Positions 51,163 through 60,965 are shown, counted from the first letter of the stretch. The stretch: DNA of 64,000 nucleotides from Symbiopectobacterium purcellii (GCF_019797845.1 NZ_CP081864.1:4878432-4942431); one strand, 5' to 3'. Made by a program: numbers and translations. Notes: a model not told the origin generated them from the letters alone.

Positions 51163-53304
51163 TTATAGCAGGCGAATATCCGCGTTATCTCGCGCCGCTT
51201 GTTGCTGCTTTTTGAAACTCCGTTGTTGCAGTTCACTGTTGCTTACCAGTGTCAGTGCCGAGGTCGGACACACCCGCACGCAGGAGGGGGATGCAGCAAC
51301 ATCGACGCAGAGATCGCACTTGTGCACCTCGCTTTTTGCCGCAGCGCCTTGCGACACCACCACCACGTCAATAGCACCGAAAGGACAGGCAATAACGCAA
51401 CTTTTACAACCAATGCAACGAGATTGAATGACCTGAATGCTGTCGTGATGGCGCACCAGCGCATCATGAGGACACACGCTGGCGCAGGGGGCATTTTCGC
51501 ATTGGCGGCACAATACCGGCACGCTCACCTGCGCACCTTTGATAACTTTCAGGCGCGGGAAGAAACGCGCTTTGTCGATGGTGGCATCAGCGCCGCCCGC
51601 ATGGGCGACGGCACAGGCGATTTCACAGGTGCGGCAGCCAATACATTTACTGGCATCGGCCTCGCCCATCTCGGTTCTGACCAGGCTAATGCCGCAGACG
51701 TTGCCCTGCTCATCCAGACAAATCTTTTGCGGCTGGACGTTAAACATAAATTCCGCACCCTCTTCGCGCGAGTTTTTCACCTCTTTTTTCGATCCCGGCA
51801 TGTTGGATTCATCGCGGCGATAGGCGCAGGTTACTGATGCCGCACCCTGACGCAATGAGGTCCGCAGGCAGTCCATCGCCGTGTCACCACCGCCAAGCAC
51901 CACCACGCGCTTTCCTTCCATCGAAATATAGGGTTCTTCTTCCAGATCGGGTAAGCCCATGACCCGTTTGGTGTTGGCAATCAGGAACGGCAAGGCATCG
52001 TAAACGCCGGGCGCGTCCTCATTTTCCAGACCCGCTTTCATCGAACGGTACGTGCCGACGCCGAGGAACAGGGTTTCGTATTCCTCCATGATGTGCGACA
52101 GCGCGATATCTTTCCCGACTTCGGTATTGAGCTGGAAGTGAATGCCCATTTCGCTAAACAGGTGGCGGCGATGGGTCAGTACTTTTTTGTCCAGCTTGAA
52201 GGGTGGAATACCAAAGGTCAGCAGGCCACCAATCTCAGGGTGACGATCGAACACGGTAACCTCAACGCCGTTGCGTGCCAGTACGTCCGCACAGGCTAAA
52301 CCCGCAGGCCCGGCACCGATAATCGCCGCGCGTTTACCCGTGGGGGTAACGCCGCTCATGTCTGGTTTCCAGCCCATCGCCATGGCGCTGTCCGTGATGT
52401 AACGCTCGATATTGCCGACGGTAACCGCACCGAACTCTTTACCCAGCGTGCAGGCACCTTCGCACAAGCGATCCTGCGGGCATACCCGACCGCAGATCTC
52501 CGGCAGGCTGCTGGTTTGGTGTGAAAGTTCTACCGCTTCCAGTATGCGGCCCTGCTTCGCCAGACTGATCCAGTGCGGGATACTGTTGTGCAGCGGGCAG
52601 GTCCATTCACAAATGGAATGGTTGCCACAGGAAAGGCAGCGGCTTGCCTGATCTTGCGTCTGCTCAGCGGAGAAGCCGTGGTAAATTTCGTCAAACGTGG
52701 TTTTGCGCAGTTCAATGGGCTTTTTCTTCGCCTCAACGCGCGGCCAGTTTTGGCGCTGTTTAAGTGGATTGACGCTTTTGGTCGGCATGATCGGCGTAGC
52801 ACGCTGCCAGTGGGTGGCAGAGCGCTGCGCCATTGCCTGTTGCTTGGCTTTCCGCTTCGCCTCCAGCGTCTGTTCGCTCACCAGCGTGAGCGCTTGCGTC
52901 GGGCAGGCTGCCACGCACGCCTGGCCTTCGGGGCGGCCGATACACAGGTCGCATTTATGCGCCAGTGAGGCTGGGCTGGTGGGTTCTGCAACCATCGACA
53001 TCGCGCCAAACGGGCAGGCAAGCACACAGGTTTTACAACCGATGCATTTATCTTTTAACAGTTGGATGCTGTTGTCTTTGCGCACCAACGCCTGAGTGGG
53101 GCACACGCTGGCGCAGGGCGCATCTTCACAATGGCGGCAGGTTACCGCTGAACGCAGTTCCGGCGTGTTGAAGGCCTTGATGCGGGGTAAAAACGCGTCC
53201 GCACTCGCAGGATACTGGTTGTCGTTGTGTGAAATGACACAGGCGATTTCACAGGCTTTACAGCCCATGCAATCTTGAGCGTTAGCAATAACAAAGCGAT
53301 TCAT
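51163..53304 (-). CDS. aegA: AegA-HydN fusion, iron-sulfur flavoprotein with a second ferredoxin module
   Basis: 713 residues from ATG 53304 (GGGAGAGGT upstream). Residues ~1-150 are a four-cluster ferredoxin domain (N-A-Q-D-C-M-G-C-K-A-C and further CxxC sets). Residues ~190-548 are the GltD-like part with FAD loop I-G-A-G-P-A-G-L-A-C and NAD(P) loop V-L-G-G-G-D-T-A-M-D. After T-E-M-G-E the sequence switches to A-D-A-S-K-C-I-G-C-R-T-C, the usual N-terminus of HydN-type ferredoxins, with all its cysteine sets, for 165 residues to the end. A normal AegA would finish with its second FAD-binding segment (A-G-G-D-A type), which is missing. The junction is at 51660/51661. An in-frame deletion joining neighbouring aegA and hydN is the simplest origin. 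Whether it works is unknown. Confidence 0.85.
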   Translation of the reverse strand: MNRFVIANAQDCMGCKACEIACVISHNDNQYPASADAFLPRIKAFNTPELRSAVTCRHCEDAPCASVCPTQALVRKDNSIQLLKDKCIGCKTCVLACPFGAMSMVAEPTSPASLAHKCDLCIGRPEGQACVAACPTQALTLVSEQTLEAKRKAKQQAMAQRSATHWQRATPIMPTKSVNPLKQRQNWPRVEAKKKPIELRKTTFDEIYHGFSAEQTQDQASRCLSCGNHSICEWTCPLHNSIPHWISLAKQGRILEAVELSHQTSSLPEICGRVCPQDRLCEGACTLGKEFGAVTVGNIERYITDSAMAMGWKPDMSGVTPTGKRAAIIGAGPAGLACADVLARNGVEVTVFDRHPEIGGLLTFGIPPFKLDKKVLTHRRHLFSEMGIHFQLNTEVGKDIALSHIMEEYETLFLGVGTYRSMKAGLENEDAPGVYDALPFLIANTKRVMGLPDLEEEPYISMEGKRVVVLGGGDTAMDCLRTSLRQGAASVTCAYRRDESNMPGSKKEVKNSREEGAEFMFNVQPQKICLDEQGNVCGISLVRTEMGEADASKCIGCRTCEIACAVAHAGGADATIDKARFFPRLKVIKGAQVSVPVLCRQCENAPCASVCPHDALVRHHDSIQVIQSRCIGCKSCVIACPFGAIDVVVVSQGAAAKSEVHKCDLCVDVAASPSCVRVCPTSALTLVSNSELQQRSFKKQQQAARDNADIRLL

Positions 53305-53948
53305 AACCTCTCCCTGACACATCTAGCCGATAAAAAAGAACCCAGAGTGGTGACGACAAACGTCCCGCAGCGTGTTTGCCGCGTACATTTCCCGCGCCGG
53401 ATGCGCAAAGATCATCGGCGAGGCGTTACTCTCTGATTGTTAACGTTCGATTTTTTGTCTGGTCACCCAGAAAGCGGTTTGGAAGGGGTTGGCACGGGTC
53501 TCGTACTTGCAGGAGAAAACACAAGAAAAAATACAACTTCCCCCCATTTACTGTCTTTCATCCTACTGGCTCCCTCTGTCTGTAATCTTGATGTAGGACA
53601 TGTAAATAGAGGGTTAATGAGGGGAGACGCGTTGAAGGAAGTGAAAACAAAATAGTGTGTTGTCTCAGTGGGTTACGTTACGGTGTTTTACTTAAGGTAA
53701 CCTTGATTATTCAGCATAATGTGCCAAAAAATGACGAAATAATAAACGATAACCTTGGTGTTGTTGGGGTTTTGGCGTTTTTTGTTATTAAAATTAAGAA
53801 AAACAGCTAGTGACAGGTCTTTACATTCATCATATTGTAATGGCGCGAATAAATTACATTTAACATAATGAATTTATTCGATATTTATGTAATTTCCACG
53901 GAAATGGTCTATCGAGATCACAAAAGAATATTGATAAGGGATTGGTCC
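53305..53948. other. Gene-free interval between aegA fusion and CsgG-like gene (644 bases)
   Basis: It should contain the promoters of both divergent genes. The right half (53690-53948) is AT-rich. Short open frames here lack ribosome sites and coding character. I see no named operator. Confidence 0.5.
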
Positions 53949-54620
53949 ATGAACAAAAAAATCATCCTGGGTTCTCTATTGGTATCCGCGGCATTATTAA
54001 GTGGATGTGCAACAGAGTCTTCACGCAGCGTAGAGACACCTAAAGTTACCTCCTACCAAACAGCCTATCAGGGCGTTCGCAGCCCAATATCTGTCGGAAA
54101 ATTTGAAAACCGCTCGAACTACATGAACGGTATTTTCTCTGATGGCGTTGACCGCCTGGGAAATCAATCAAAAACCATTCTGGTGAGCCACCTTCAGCAG
54201 ACCGGTCGCTTCAACGTGTTGGATCGTACCAACATGGAAGAGATCAAGGCCGAAGCGGGTATCAAAGGTCAGCAGCAGAAACTCAAAGGCGCGAGTTATG
54301 TCATCACCGGTGATGTGACCGAATTTGGGCGCAAAGAAGTAGGCGATCACCAATTGTGGGGCATTCTCGGCCGCGGAAAAACCCAGGTTGCCTACGCCAA
54401 AACCACGTTGAACGTGGTCAATGTGCAAACGTCAGAAGTGGTGTACTCGGTGCAAGGGGCGGGGTAATACACGCTCTCCAACCGTGAAATTATCGGCTTT
54501 GGCGGCACGGCAAGCTATGACTCCACCCTGAATGGCAAAGTGCTGGATCTTGCTATTCGTGAAGCAGTGAACAACCTGGTGTCAGGGATTGAGAGCGGCG
54601 CATGGCGCCCCAGCAACTAA
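53949..54620 (+). pseudogene. CsgG-like outer-membrane lipoprotein, interrupted by one ochre codon
   Basis: The frame starts at ATG 53949 (AAGGGATTGGTCC upstream). A lipoprotein signal with L-L-S-G-C-A is followed by a CsgG/HfaB-type domain (V-G-K-F-E-N-R-S and T-G-R-F-N-V-L-D-R). It stops at TAA 54465-54467 after V-Q-G-A-G, yet the same frame stays open for 50 more codons (Y-T-L-S-N-R-E-I-I-G-F-G-G onward) to 54620, giving a 223-residue-class protein. A GAA or CAA to TAA change is likely. Its neighbours DUF4810 and DUF799 usually occur with this protein as a lipoprotein trio in Proteobacteria. Confidence 0.8.
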
Positions 54621-54640
54621 CAGCATAGGGATTGCTACGT

Positions 54641-55000
54641 ATGTCTTATGGAAAAAAAGGCGCACTGCTGCTGGCGGCAGCGGTGTTGGCAGGTTGTGCC
54701 ACAGAACCCAAAACGATTTACAGCTGGGATAATTATCAACCGACGCTGTATCAATATTATCAACAGGACAAAACCAGCCCTGAAGAACAGATCACCGCGC
54801 TGAATCTGGCGCTGGAAAAGGCCAAAGCGAAAAATAAACCGGTTCCGCCCGGCTTACACGCTCAGCTTGGCTTACTCTACGCCAATACCGGGCGGGGCAC
54901 GGAAGCTCGTCAACAGTTCGAAACGGAAAAAGCGCAATTTCCAGAATCTGCGCCGTACATGGATTTTCTGTTGAGCAAAAATAAAGGAGTGGCCAAATGA
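54641..55000 (+). CDS. DUF4810 lipoprotein
   Basis: 119 residues from ATG 54641 with ATAGGGATTGC upstream; a TTG at 54632 is less likely. Lipobox V-L-A-G-C-A. The mature part contains a TPR-like helical stretch (L-G-L-L-Y-A-N-T-G-R-G-T-E-A-R). The role is unknown. It overlaps the next gene by 4 bases (ATGA). Confidence 0.82.
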   Translation: MSYGKKGALLLAAAVLAGCATEPKTIYSWDNYQPTLYQYYQQDKTSPEEQITALNLALEKAKAKNKPVPPGLHAQLGLLYANTGRGTEARQQFETEKAQFPESAPYMDFLLSKNKGVAK

Positions 55001-55653
55001 CGCGTTTGTTGGGATTTCTCGGACTGGCATTCGCTTTGGTCCTGACCGGTTGTGCCAAGCCGGCACCGTATGATTACACCGCGTTTAAGCAAAGTCGGCC
55101 GAAATCTATTCTGGTGCTGCCGCCGCTCAACCACTCCCCGGATATTAAAGCGGGTCCCAGCATGTTGACACAGGTGACCTATCCGCTGGCGGAAGCGGGA
55201 TATTATGTGTTGCCGGTGGCGGTAGTGGATGAAACCTTCAAGCAAAACGGCATGACCACAGCGCAGGATATTCATGCTGTTAGCATCGATAAGCTGCGCC
55301 AGATTTTCGGGGCTGATGCTGCGCTTTATTTGGATGTTAAAGATTACGGCTCCAAGTACATGGTGCTTAGCAGCGAAACCCGTGTAACGGCGGAAGCAAA
55401 GCTGGTGGATTTGAAAACCGGCAAGCAGATTTGGAACGGCGTTGCCACGGCTTCCAGCAGCGAGCAGCAATCCAACTCCAATGGCGTCCTTGGTGCGCTG
55501 GTGCAGGCGGCGATAGAACAGATCGCCAGCACGGTGTCTGACAAAGGGCACGATATTGCGGGTATCACCAGCGTGCGCCTGCTCTCCGCGGGCACGCCGC
55601 GCGGTGTGCTGTATGGCCCACGTTCGCTGCAATATGGTAAAGATGGCCTGTAA
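54997..55653 (+). CDS. DUF799 (GNA1162-like) lipoprotein
   Basis: 218 residues, starting within the DUF4810 stop. Lipobox V-L-T-G-C-A-K. The mature domain has the family pattern S-I-L-V-L-P-P-L-N and resembles the Neisseria surface antigen GNA1162 in type. With the CsgG-like and DUF4810 proteins it may form an outer-membrane complex of unknown function. Confidence 0.85.
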   Translation: MTRLLGFLGLAFALVLTGCAKPAPYDYTAFKQSRPKSILVLPPLNHSPDIKAGPSMLTQVTYPLAEAGYYVLPVAVVDETFKQNGMTTAQDIHAVSIDKLRQIFGADAALYLDVKDYGSKYMVLSSETRVTAEAKLVDLKTGKQIWNGVATASSSEQQSNSNGVLGALVQAAIEQIASTVSDKGHDIAGITSVRLLSAGTPRGVLYGPRSLQYGKDGL

Positions 55654-55698
55654 GTGATTTTCTGCACGAGCGATAATGCCTGAAGGCATTGTCACCCT

Positions 55699-55727
55699 AC
55701 GTGGAGCGCGGTGGTTGCGCTCCACGT
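55699..55727 (+). terminator. Hairpin after the lipoprotein trio
   Basis: ACGTGGAGCGC / GCGCTCCACGT is a perfect 11-base-pair stem with a 7-base loop, followed by TACTTATCTGTTTG. It is a probable terminator with a weak T-run. Confidence 0.65.
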
Positions 55728-55841
55728 TACTTATCTGTTTGTTCTCAGGAACCCCCCTTCACCTAAAGCCGATTGTTAGTAGTTTTTTTGATAAAAAAAT
55801 ACAAAATAGAAAAAACTCAGAATCTTATTCAAAGGTGCAAA

Positions 55842-56564
55842 ATGGCTATTAATCTGTTGGGTGAAAAACGGTTAAGTATTAAAAACTATGCTAATTTAAT
55901 AAAGCATAATGAAAAGGATAAAGCGACCCATTTAAATTTGTGGGACAAGTTTTGTGATCTGTTCAGAAAGTGCAAGAAAAGTGAAGTTATTGATACTTTC
56001 TTTAATCTTATTCATGGTGATGGCCGCAGTCATGATAATAGCGGAAAAAATGCGTTTTATCATTTTGAACAATTAAGACATATGGCCGATCCTGATGATA
56101 GACATTTGTTTACCACGCGTGTTGCTGAAATAAATGGCGATGAGAATAAATATGTTTTTTTAATCGATAATGTGGAAATAACCACTGTGTCTGTTAAGGG
56201 GTGGGACGACCTTTACAAACTAGAATGTAATTCAATGCCGTTGATCGATAATTATGAGAAGATTGTCTATGGTTATGTTAAAGACAATGAAATCAATTTT
56301 TTAAATGAATATAAAAAGACTAGGATTACGGATAATTACAGTTCGGATGAGTTAATTAATTACAGTCGCTTTTTTTTAAATAACCATGGTGAAGTGAAAA
56401 AAACACTGTTAGAACGAGGCATTATCAATATCGATGTCATGGATGAAATTAAATATGATATGGATAAAACTATCCCTGTTGAAGATAATCGACGAGGATT
56501 TGCCCTTACAACCATCGCTGGGTCATTGAGAATGGAATACCCTTTGGAAGGGGATGCGATGTAA
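55842..56564 (+). CDS. SopD-like putative type III effector, copy 1
   Basis: 240 residues from ATG 55842 (AAAGGTGC upstream; the frame is open further up but without a ribosome site). No signal peptide. The N-terminal ~110 residues resemble Salmonella SopD/SopD2: a short beta segment, a basic helix, then N-L-W-D-K-F-C-D-L-F (Trp34) and K-K-S-E-V-I-D-T-F-F-N-L-I-H-G-D-G-R. The Trp segment fits the WEK(I/M)xxFF-like translocation motif of Salmonella effectors. The C-terminal part is shared with the second copy (D-N-Y.S-D-E...Y-S-R-F-F-L). The gene is very AT-rich against its neighbours, indicating transfer. No secretion system genes are in the window. Similarity is from memory, not a search. 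Confidence 0.65.
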   Translation: MAINLLGEKRLSIKNYANLIKHNEKDKATHLNLWDKFCDLFRKCKKSEVIDTFFNLIHGDGRSHDNSGKNAFYHFEQLRHMADPDDRHLFTTRVAEINGDENKYVFLIDNVEITTVSVKGWDDLYKLECNSMPLIDNYEKIVYGYVKDNEINFLNEYKKTRITDNYSSDELINYSRFFLNNHGEVKKTLLERGIINIDVMDEIKYDMDKTIPVEDNRRGFALTTIAGSLRMEYPLEGDAM

Positions 56565-56680
56565 CGCAGGCATGCAAAACATGCCTTTTCCCGACAGTGA
56601 TAAAAATCACATCACACCGCAACCAGGCTGTGAATGAAATACCTTCACAGCCTGACGATAACACGAATCGCCGTGTTGAA

Positions 56681-57778
56681 TTATCGAACAGAACTTGCCA
56701 GAGCGCGATCGCTTTCCTGTCGCTCTAACGCTAACTCGATTAATGCCGTAATGAGGTCGGTATAGCTTAGGCCGCTGGCCTGCCACAGTTTTGGATACAT
56801 GCTGATGTTGGTGAAGCCGGGCAGCGTATTCACTTCATTGATAATCACGTCATCGTCCGGCGTGAGGAAAACGTCGACACGCGCCATGCCCTGACATTCC
56901 AGCGCCTGGAAAGCTTGCAAGGCAATATGTTGGATTTTTTCGTTAATGTCAGGCGTAAGATCCGCAGGCGCTCGCACCAGCGCACCTTGTTCGTTGATGT
57001 ATTTGGTATCGTAAGAGTAAAACTCGTCGCTCAGCACAATTTCGCCACAGACGCTGGCCTTCGGGTGATCGTTACCCAGCACCGCACACTCAATTTCTCT
57101 GCCAACAATTGCCGCTTCCACCAGCACCTTGTGATCGAACTGGAAAGCCAGCTCCACGGCTTGCTGAAATTCTGCTTCGTTACGAACTTTGCTCACGCCG
57201 ACAGACGAGCCCTGATTGGCTGGCTTGATAAACAGTGGTAGCCCGAGCGCGCGACTGACGCTGGTGAAGCTGTGATGTTGGCGATTGGCGCGATTCAGGG
57301 TAACAAACGGTGCTACCAGCAAGCCTGCATCACGCAGTAGACGTTTGGTGACGTCTTTATCCATGCTGACCGCGGAGCCCAGTACGCTGCTGCCAACAAA
57401 CGGAATATTGGCCATTCTCAGCAAGCCTTGCAGTGAACCGTCTTCCCCCAGCGTGCCGTGCACGATAGGAAAAATAACATCCAACTGGGTAAGGGCGTGG
57501 GCATTCTGGCTTTCGATCACTTGCTGCTGTGTTTGGCCGGGGATCAGCGCTACGCTTTTGTTGGAGCGGTTCAACGCGATCAGCGCGGGGTTCTCGGCAT
57601 TCAGCAGGTAGTTAGACGCATCGTTGATATGCCACGCCCCCTGCTTGTCGATACCAAGCAGTGTCACATCAAACTTGGCTTTATCAATGGCATCAATAAT
57701 ATTCTTGGCCGATTGTAACGAGACCTCGTGCTCAGCGGATTTACCGCCAAAAATGATGCCCACGCGTAGCTTTTTCAT
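56681..57778 (-). CDS. ddlA: D-alanine-D-alanine ligase A
   Basis: 365 residues from ATG 57778 (CAGGAATC upstream), near the E. coli length of 364. ATP-grasp fold with [11 protein letters not shown] near the start, the substrate loops H-G-T-L-G-E-D-G-S and [10 protein letters not shown], and the C-terminal [10 protein letters not shown]. It makes the D-Ala-D-Ala dipeptide for peptidoglycan. It is inserted, in opposite orientation, between the two SopD-like genes. Confidence 0.96.
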   Translation of the reverse strand: MKKLRVGIIFGGKSAEHEVSLQSAKNIIDAIDKAKFDVTLLGIDKQGAWHINDASNYLLNAENPALIALNRSNKSVALIPGQTQQQVIESQNAHALTQLDVIFPIVHGTLGEDGSLQGLLRMANIPFVGSSVLGSAVSMDKDVTKRLLRDAGLLVAPFVTLNRANRQHHSFTSVSRALGLPLFIKPANQGSSVGVSKVRNEAEFQQAVELAFQFDHKVLVEAAIVGREIECAVLGNDHPKASVCGEIVLSDEFYSYDTKYINEQGALVRAPADLTPDINEKIQHIALQAFQALECQGMARVDVFLTPDDDVIINEVNTLPGFTNISMYPKLWQASGLSYTDLITALIELALERQESDRALASSVR

Positions 57779-58002
57779 GCGTTGATTCCTGTGTTGTAGT
57801 GCCAACCCCGTAGCGCTTAGGGTATTGATTAGATAATCAAGTGCCTCTGCGATCAAGCGCTTCACGGTATTACGGGTAAAAAAAATCCCCGCTCAGGGAA
57901 TGATGCGTGTATGACGGGTTGAAACGGCATTGTGCTGTTGTTTCGAATACGTGGCCTACGCTAGGCGATGTCATTAATAAACACAGAGGGAGGAATCGCA
58001 AG

Positions 58003-58737
58003 ATGGAAATAGAACTTGCAGGGGGAAGGAAATTACACCATTGCAATATGACGAATTTAGTACAGTATGACGATAAAAAAAAAGCAACGGCGTTGAATTT
58101 ATGGCAACGATTTCTCGATCTTTTCAGAATTTCGCCGAAAAAAGACGTTATTGATTCTCTTTATGAAAACATTAATGAGTATCCTGCCGCCAAACTCGGT
58201 GGCACAGTCTATTATCGTTTTTATAATTTTGAGAAGCTCAAAGCGTTAGCATTACCCGCATACAGAAATCTTTTTAAAGTAAATGCACAACCGCTGGGCA
58301 TGAATGGGACACGGTACACATTTTCAATCGACAAGGTCGATATTTACAGCTTCGACACACCCAATAATTGGCAATCACTGTCTGAGTTGTCAGTTAATCA
58401 GTTGCCTTTGGTTGAAAACTACAGCGCTATTGTTAAAAAATTCGCCGCCGATAATGACATTGAGTTTGCAAGACAATTCCCGGATACCAAGATAAAAGAT
58501 AACTACGGTGGGGATGAGGTTATGGATTATAGCTGCTTTTTTTTAGAGAAAAACCCGGACATTAAACTCACTCTGCTTGAGTACGGTCTTTTCGATCTGG
58601 ATATCACCAACGCTTTTGTAAACGACATGGAGGCTCAACTCAAAGGCGATGATGATAGAATAGGAAAGATCAATTACCGACTGATCACCTTGCAAGTGTC
58701 ACTCAAATATCTTGAGAGCAGGGATTACAGGGCGTGA
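58003..58737 (+). CDS. SopD-like putative type III effector, copy 2
   Basis: 244 residues from ATG 58003, which has an excellent GAGGGAGGAATC ribosome site. It is a diverged paralogue of the gene at 55842: both have Trp34 in N-L-W.(K/R)-F..L-F, then K-K-(S/D)-V-I-D, a shared F-(E)-(Q/K)-L segment, P-L-(I/V)-(D/E)-N-Y, and K-D-N-Y-(S/G)-(S/G)-D-E...Y-S-(R/C)-F-F-L. The first ~100 residues resemble the SopD N-terminus. No signal peptide or membrane segment is present. It is AT-rich. Its end overlaps a small downstream open frame. Confidence 0.65.
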   Translation: MEIELAGGRKLHHCNMTNLVQYDDKKKATALNLWQRFLDLFRISPKKDVIDSLYENINEYPAAKLGGTVYYRFYNFEKLKALALPAYRNLFKVNAQPLGMNGTRYTFSIDKVDIYSFDTPNNWQSLSELSVNQLPLVENYSAIVKKFAADNDIEFARQFPDTKIKDNYGGDEVMDYSCFFLEKNPDIKLTLLEYGLFDLDITNAFVNDMEAQLKGDDDRIGKINYRLITLQVSLKYLESRDYRA

Positions 58738-58982
58738 TATATTTATCGGCAGTGGGGTTTGACGTGCATTGGTACTACCCCACAGCCGACGATATGCAGC
58801 AGGCCGAGCATTGCGCCGCCGATCACACCAAGTATCACGTTTCGGCAGCGGTGGATATCGGCAATATCACGCAAGCCGCCGCGCTGTTTACTGATGAAAT
58901 GCCGCCTGCGGCGTTGAAAGCACGGCTCAAGGAGAGTCAGGTGGAGCTTGTTCTTTCGGGGGTGGTGGGAATATTGCAGTAG
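58734..58982 (+). CDS. Small open frame coupled to the second SopD-like gene
   Basis: 82 codons from a GTG that overlaps the upstream TGA (GTGA). The product has a plausible amino-acid composition (A-L-F-T-D-E-M-P-P-A-A-L-K-A-R-L-K) but is not recognised. It has higher GC than the SopD-like gene, so it may be the remnant of an older gene. Confidence 0.35.
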   Translation: MIYLSAVGFDVHWYYPTADDMQQAEHCAADHTKYHVSAAVDIGNITQAAALFTDEMPPAALKARLKESQVELVLSGVVGILQ

Positions 58983-59080
58983 GCCTGAACGCCCTTGGCA
59001 GTGATGCCAGCGTCGCGTATGACCTTGTTTTGCACCGATCAAGCTCCTGCTGATACTGGCCTGACGTTCATTCTTGATTG

Positions 59081-59398
59081 CTATTGGTTAAATAGCCGCG
59101 TGTCATTATTTTCATCAAAAGCGCCCATCAATATATAGGTCGCCTCTTTTCGCTTGTACTGATCGATCATCGGCACCAGGCGTTTGAAGTGTTCGCTGGC
59201 GCAGTGCTCATCCAGCGCCGCACGGTCTGGCCACTCTTCGATGAAGATAAAGTGCCCGATGTCTTTCTCGTCGACATACAAATCGTAGGCAATGCACAGC
59301 GGCTCTCTCTTGGTGGCCTCAACCAACTCTCGATACAGCGGGAGGACGATTTCAATCGCCTCTGGCTGGATAAAATCTTCAGCAATCACTTTTAGCAT
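59081..59398 (-). CDS. ABM-domain putative monooxygenase (YgiN-like)
   Basis: 105 residues. A single antibiotic-biosynthesis-monooxygenase ferredoxin-like fold, with features such as E-P-L-C-I-A-Y-D-L-Y, F-I-F-I-E-E-W and L-D-E-H-C-A-S-E-H-F. Such proteins are small dimeric oxygenases or quinone-interacting proteins; the substrate is unknown. It stands alone. Confidence 0.82.
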   Translation of the reverse strand: MLKVIAEDFIQPEAIEIVLPLYRELVEATKREPLCIAYDLYVDEKDIGHFIFIEEWPDRAALDEHCASEHFKRLVPMIDQYKRKEATYILMGAFDENNDTRLFNQ

Positions 59399-59523
59399 GT
59401 AGATGCTCGGTTTTTTAGGCTGAGGTAGGAAACGTTCATCATGGCGTTGGCCTCATATTGCAGATTTTTATTATACGCTATAGCCGGTAATGATGAGATT
59501 AACGTCTATAGCGTCTAGGGCGA

Positions 59524-60888
59524 CTACTTGCCAATACAAAAACTCGAGAAAATCCGCCCCAACAAGTCATCGGAAGTAAATTCCCCGGTGATCTCACTCA
59601 GTGCCTGTTGTGCCAGCCGCAGCTCTTCTGCCAGCAGTTCACCTGCGTAAGCGCTCACTAACTGTTCTTTGCCCTGTTCCAGATGCTGTGCGGCGGTTTC
59701 CAGCGCTTGCAGGTGGCGGCGGCGTGCCAGGAAGCCCCCTTCGGTGTTGCTGGTAAAGCCCATGCTCTGTTTTAGATGGTTACGCAGGATATCGACGCCA
59801 TCACCGGTTTTGGCGGACAGGCGAATCAGTGAGTAAGTGTTTACCTCTTCAATGCCTTGTTGCTCGCCCGTAATGTCGGCTTTATTGCGCACCACGGTAA
59901 TCGGCAGTGTGGCGGGCAGGCGTGCCATAAACTCCGGCCAAATTTCAGCAGGCGATGTGGCGTCAGTGGTGGTGCTATCGACCATAAACAGTACGCGGTC
60001 CGCCTGTTCAATCTCTTGCCAGGCGCGTTCAATGCCGATGCGCTCCACTTCGTCGCTGGCATCGCGCAGCCCGGCGGTGTCGATGATATGCAGCGGCATG
60101 CCGTCGATATGGATATGTTCGCGCAGCACGTCGCGCGTGGTACCCGCGATAGCGGTCACGATTGCCGCCTCACGCCCGGCCAGTGCGTTGAGCAGGCTCG
60201 ATTTCCCCGCATTGGGGCGACCTGCAATCACTACCTTCGTGCCTTCACGCAGCAGACTGCCTTGATGCGCTTCGGCCTGAACATCCGCCAGATCGGCCAT
60301 CACGCCGTTGAGTTCCGCTTCAATCTTGCCGTCAGAGAGGAAATCGATCTCTTCATCAGGGAAATCAATGGCCGCCTCGACATAGATGCGCAGGTGAATC
60401 AGCGCCTCCACCAGACGGTGAATGCGGGTAGAGAAGGCGCCTTGCAGGGTATTCAGCGCAGATCGTGCCGCTTGCTCAGAGCTGGCATCGATCAGGTCTG
60501 CGATAGCTTCGGCCTGTGCCAGATCGAGTTTGTCATTGAGAAACGCACGCTCGGAGAACTCGCCGGGGCGCGCAATGCGCAGGCCGGGCAGTGCCAGAAT
60601 GCGCTGCATCAGCAAATCAAGGATAACCGGGCCACCGTGCCCTTGCAGTTCCAGCACATCCTCGCCGGTGAAGGAGTTGGGGCCAGGAAACCATATGGCA
60701 ATACCCTGATCCAGCGCGCTACCGTCGGCATCGCGAAACGGCAGATAATCCGCATGGCGCGGTTTGGGTAATTTACCCAGTACGGCACGCGCCACGTCGG
60801 CGGCCTGCTGGCCGGACACGCGCAAAATACCTACGCCGCCGCGTCCGGGGGGCGTGGCTTGGGCTACGATGGTATCGGTATGGCTCAT
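59524..60888 (-). CDS. mnmE: MnmE (TrmE), tRNA-modifying GTPase
   Basis: 454 residues, as in E. coli, from ATG 60888; an upstream in-frame start at 60933 lies in the yidC terminator region. The N-terminal folate-binding domain begins [15 protein letters not shown]. The G domain has G-R-P-N-A-G-K-S-S and D-T-A-G-L-R. The C-terminus is the essential C-I-G-K. It partners with MnmG in wobble-uridine modification. It is transcribed in line with yidC upstream. Confidence 0.97.
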   Translation of the reverse strand: MSHTDTIVAQATPPGRGGVGILRVSGQQAADVARAVLGKLPKPRHADYLPFRDADGSALDQGIAIWFPGPNSFTGEDVLELQGHGGPVILDLLMQRILALPGLRIARPGEFSERAFLNDKLDLAQAEAIADLIDASSEQAARSALNTLQGAFSTRIHRLVEALIHLRIYVEAAIDFPDEEIDFLSDGKIEAELNGVMADLADVQAEAHQGSLLREGTKVVIAGRPNAGKSSLLNALAGREAAIVTAIAGTTRDVLREHIHIDGMPLHIIDTAGLRDASDEVERIGIERAWQEIEQADRVLFMVDSTTTDATSPAEIWPEFMARLPATLPITVVRNKADITGEQQGIEEVNTYSLIRLSAKTGDGVDILRNHLKQSMGFTSNTEGGFLARRRHLQALETAAQHLEQGKEQLVSAYAGELLAEELRLAQQALSEITGEFTSDDLLGRIFSSFCIGK

Positions 60889-60911
60889 GATGGCTTCTCT
60901 GTGGCAATTAA

Positions 60912-60945
60912 ACAAAAAAATAAGGCGGCCCATAGCCGCCTTATT
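60912..60945 (-). terminator. Intrinsic terminator downstream of yidC
   Basis: On the minus strand AATAAGGCGGC pairs with GCCGCCTTATT and is followed by a long T-run (seven As at 60914-60920 on the plus strand). It lies between yidC and mnmE, so mnmE probably needs read-through or its own promoter. Confidence 0.88.
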
Positions 60946-60965
60946 CTCAGACTGGTGCAGTCCGC

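Noticed and set aside
53376..53655. Short plus-strand frames (69 and 72 codons) after the aegA fusion
   Set aside because: Overlapping frames with no ribosome site and unusual composition; likely chance.
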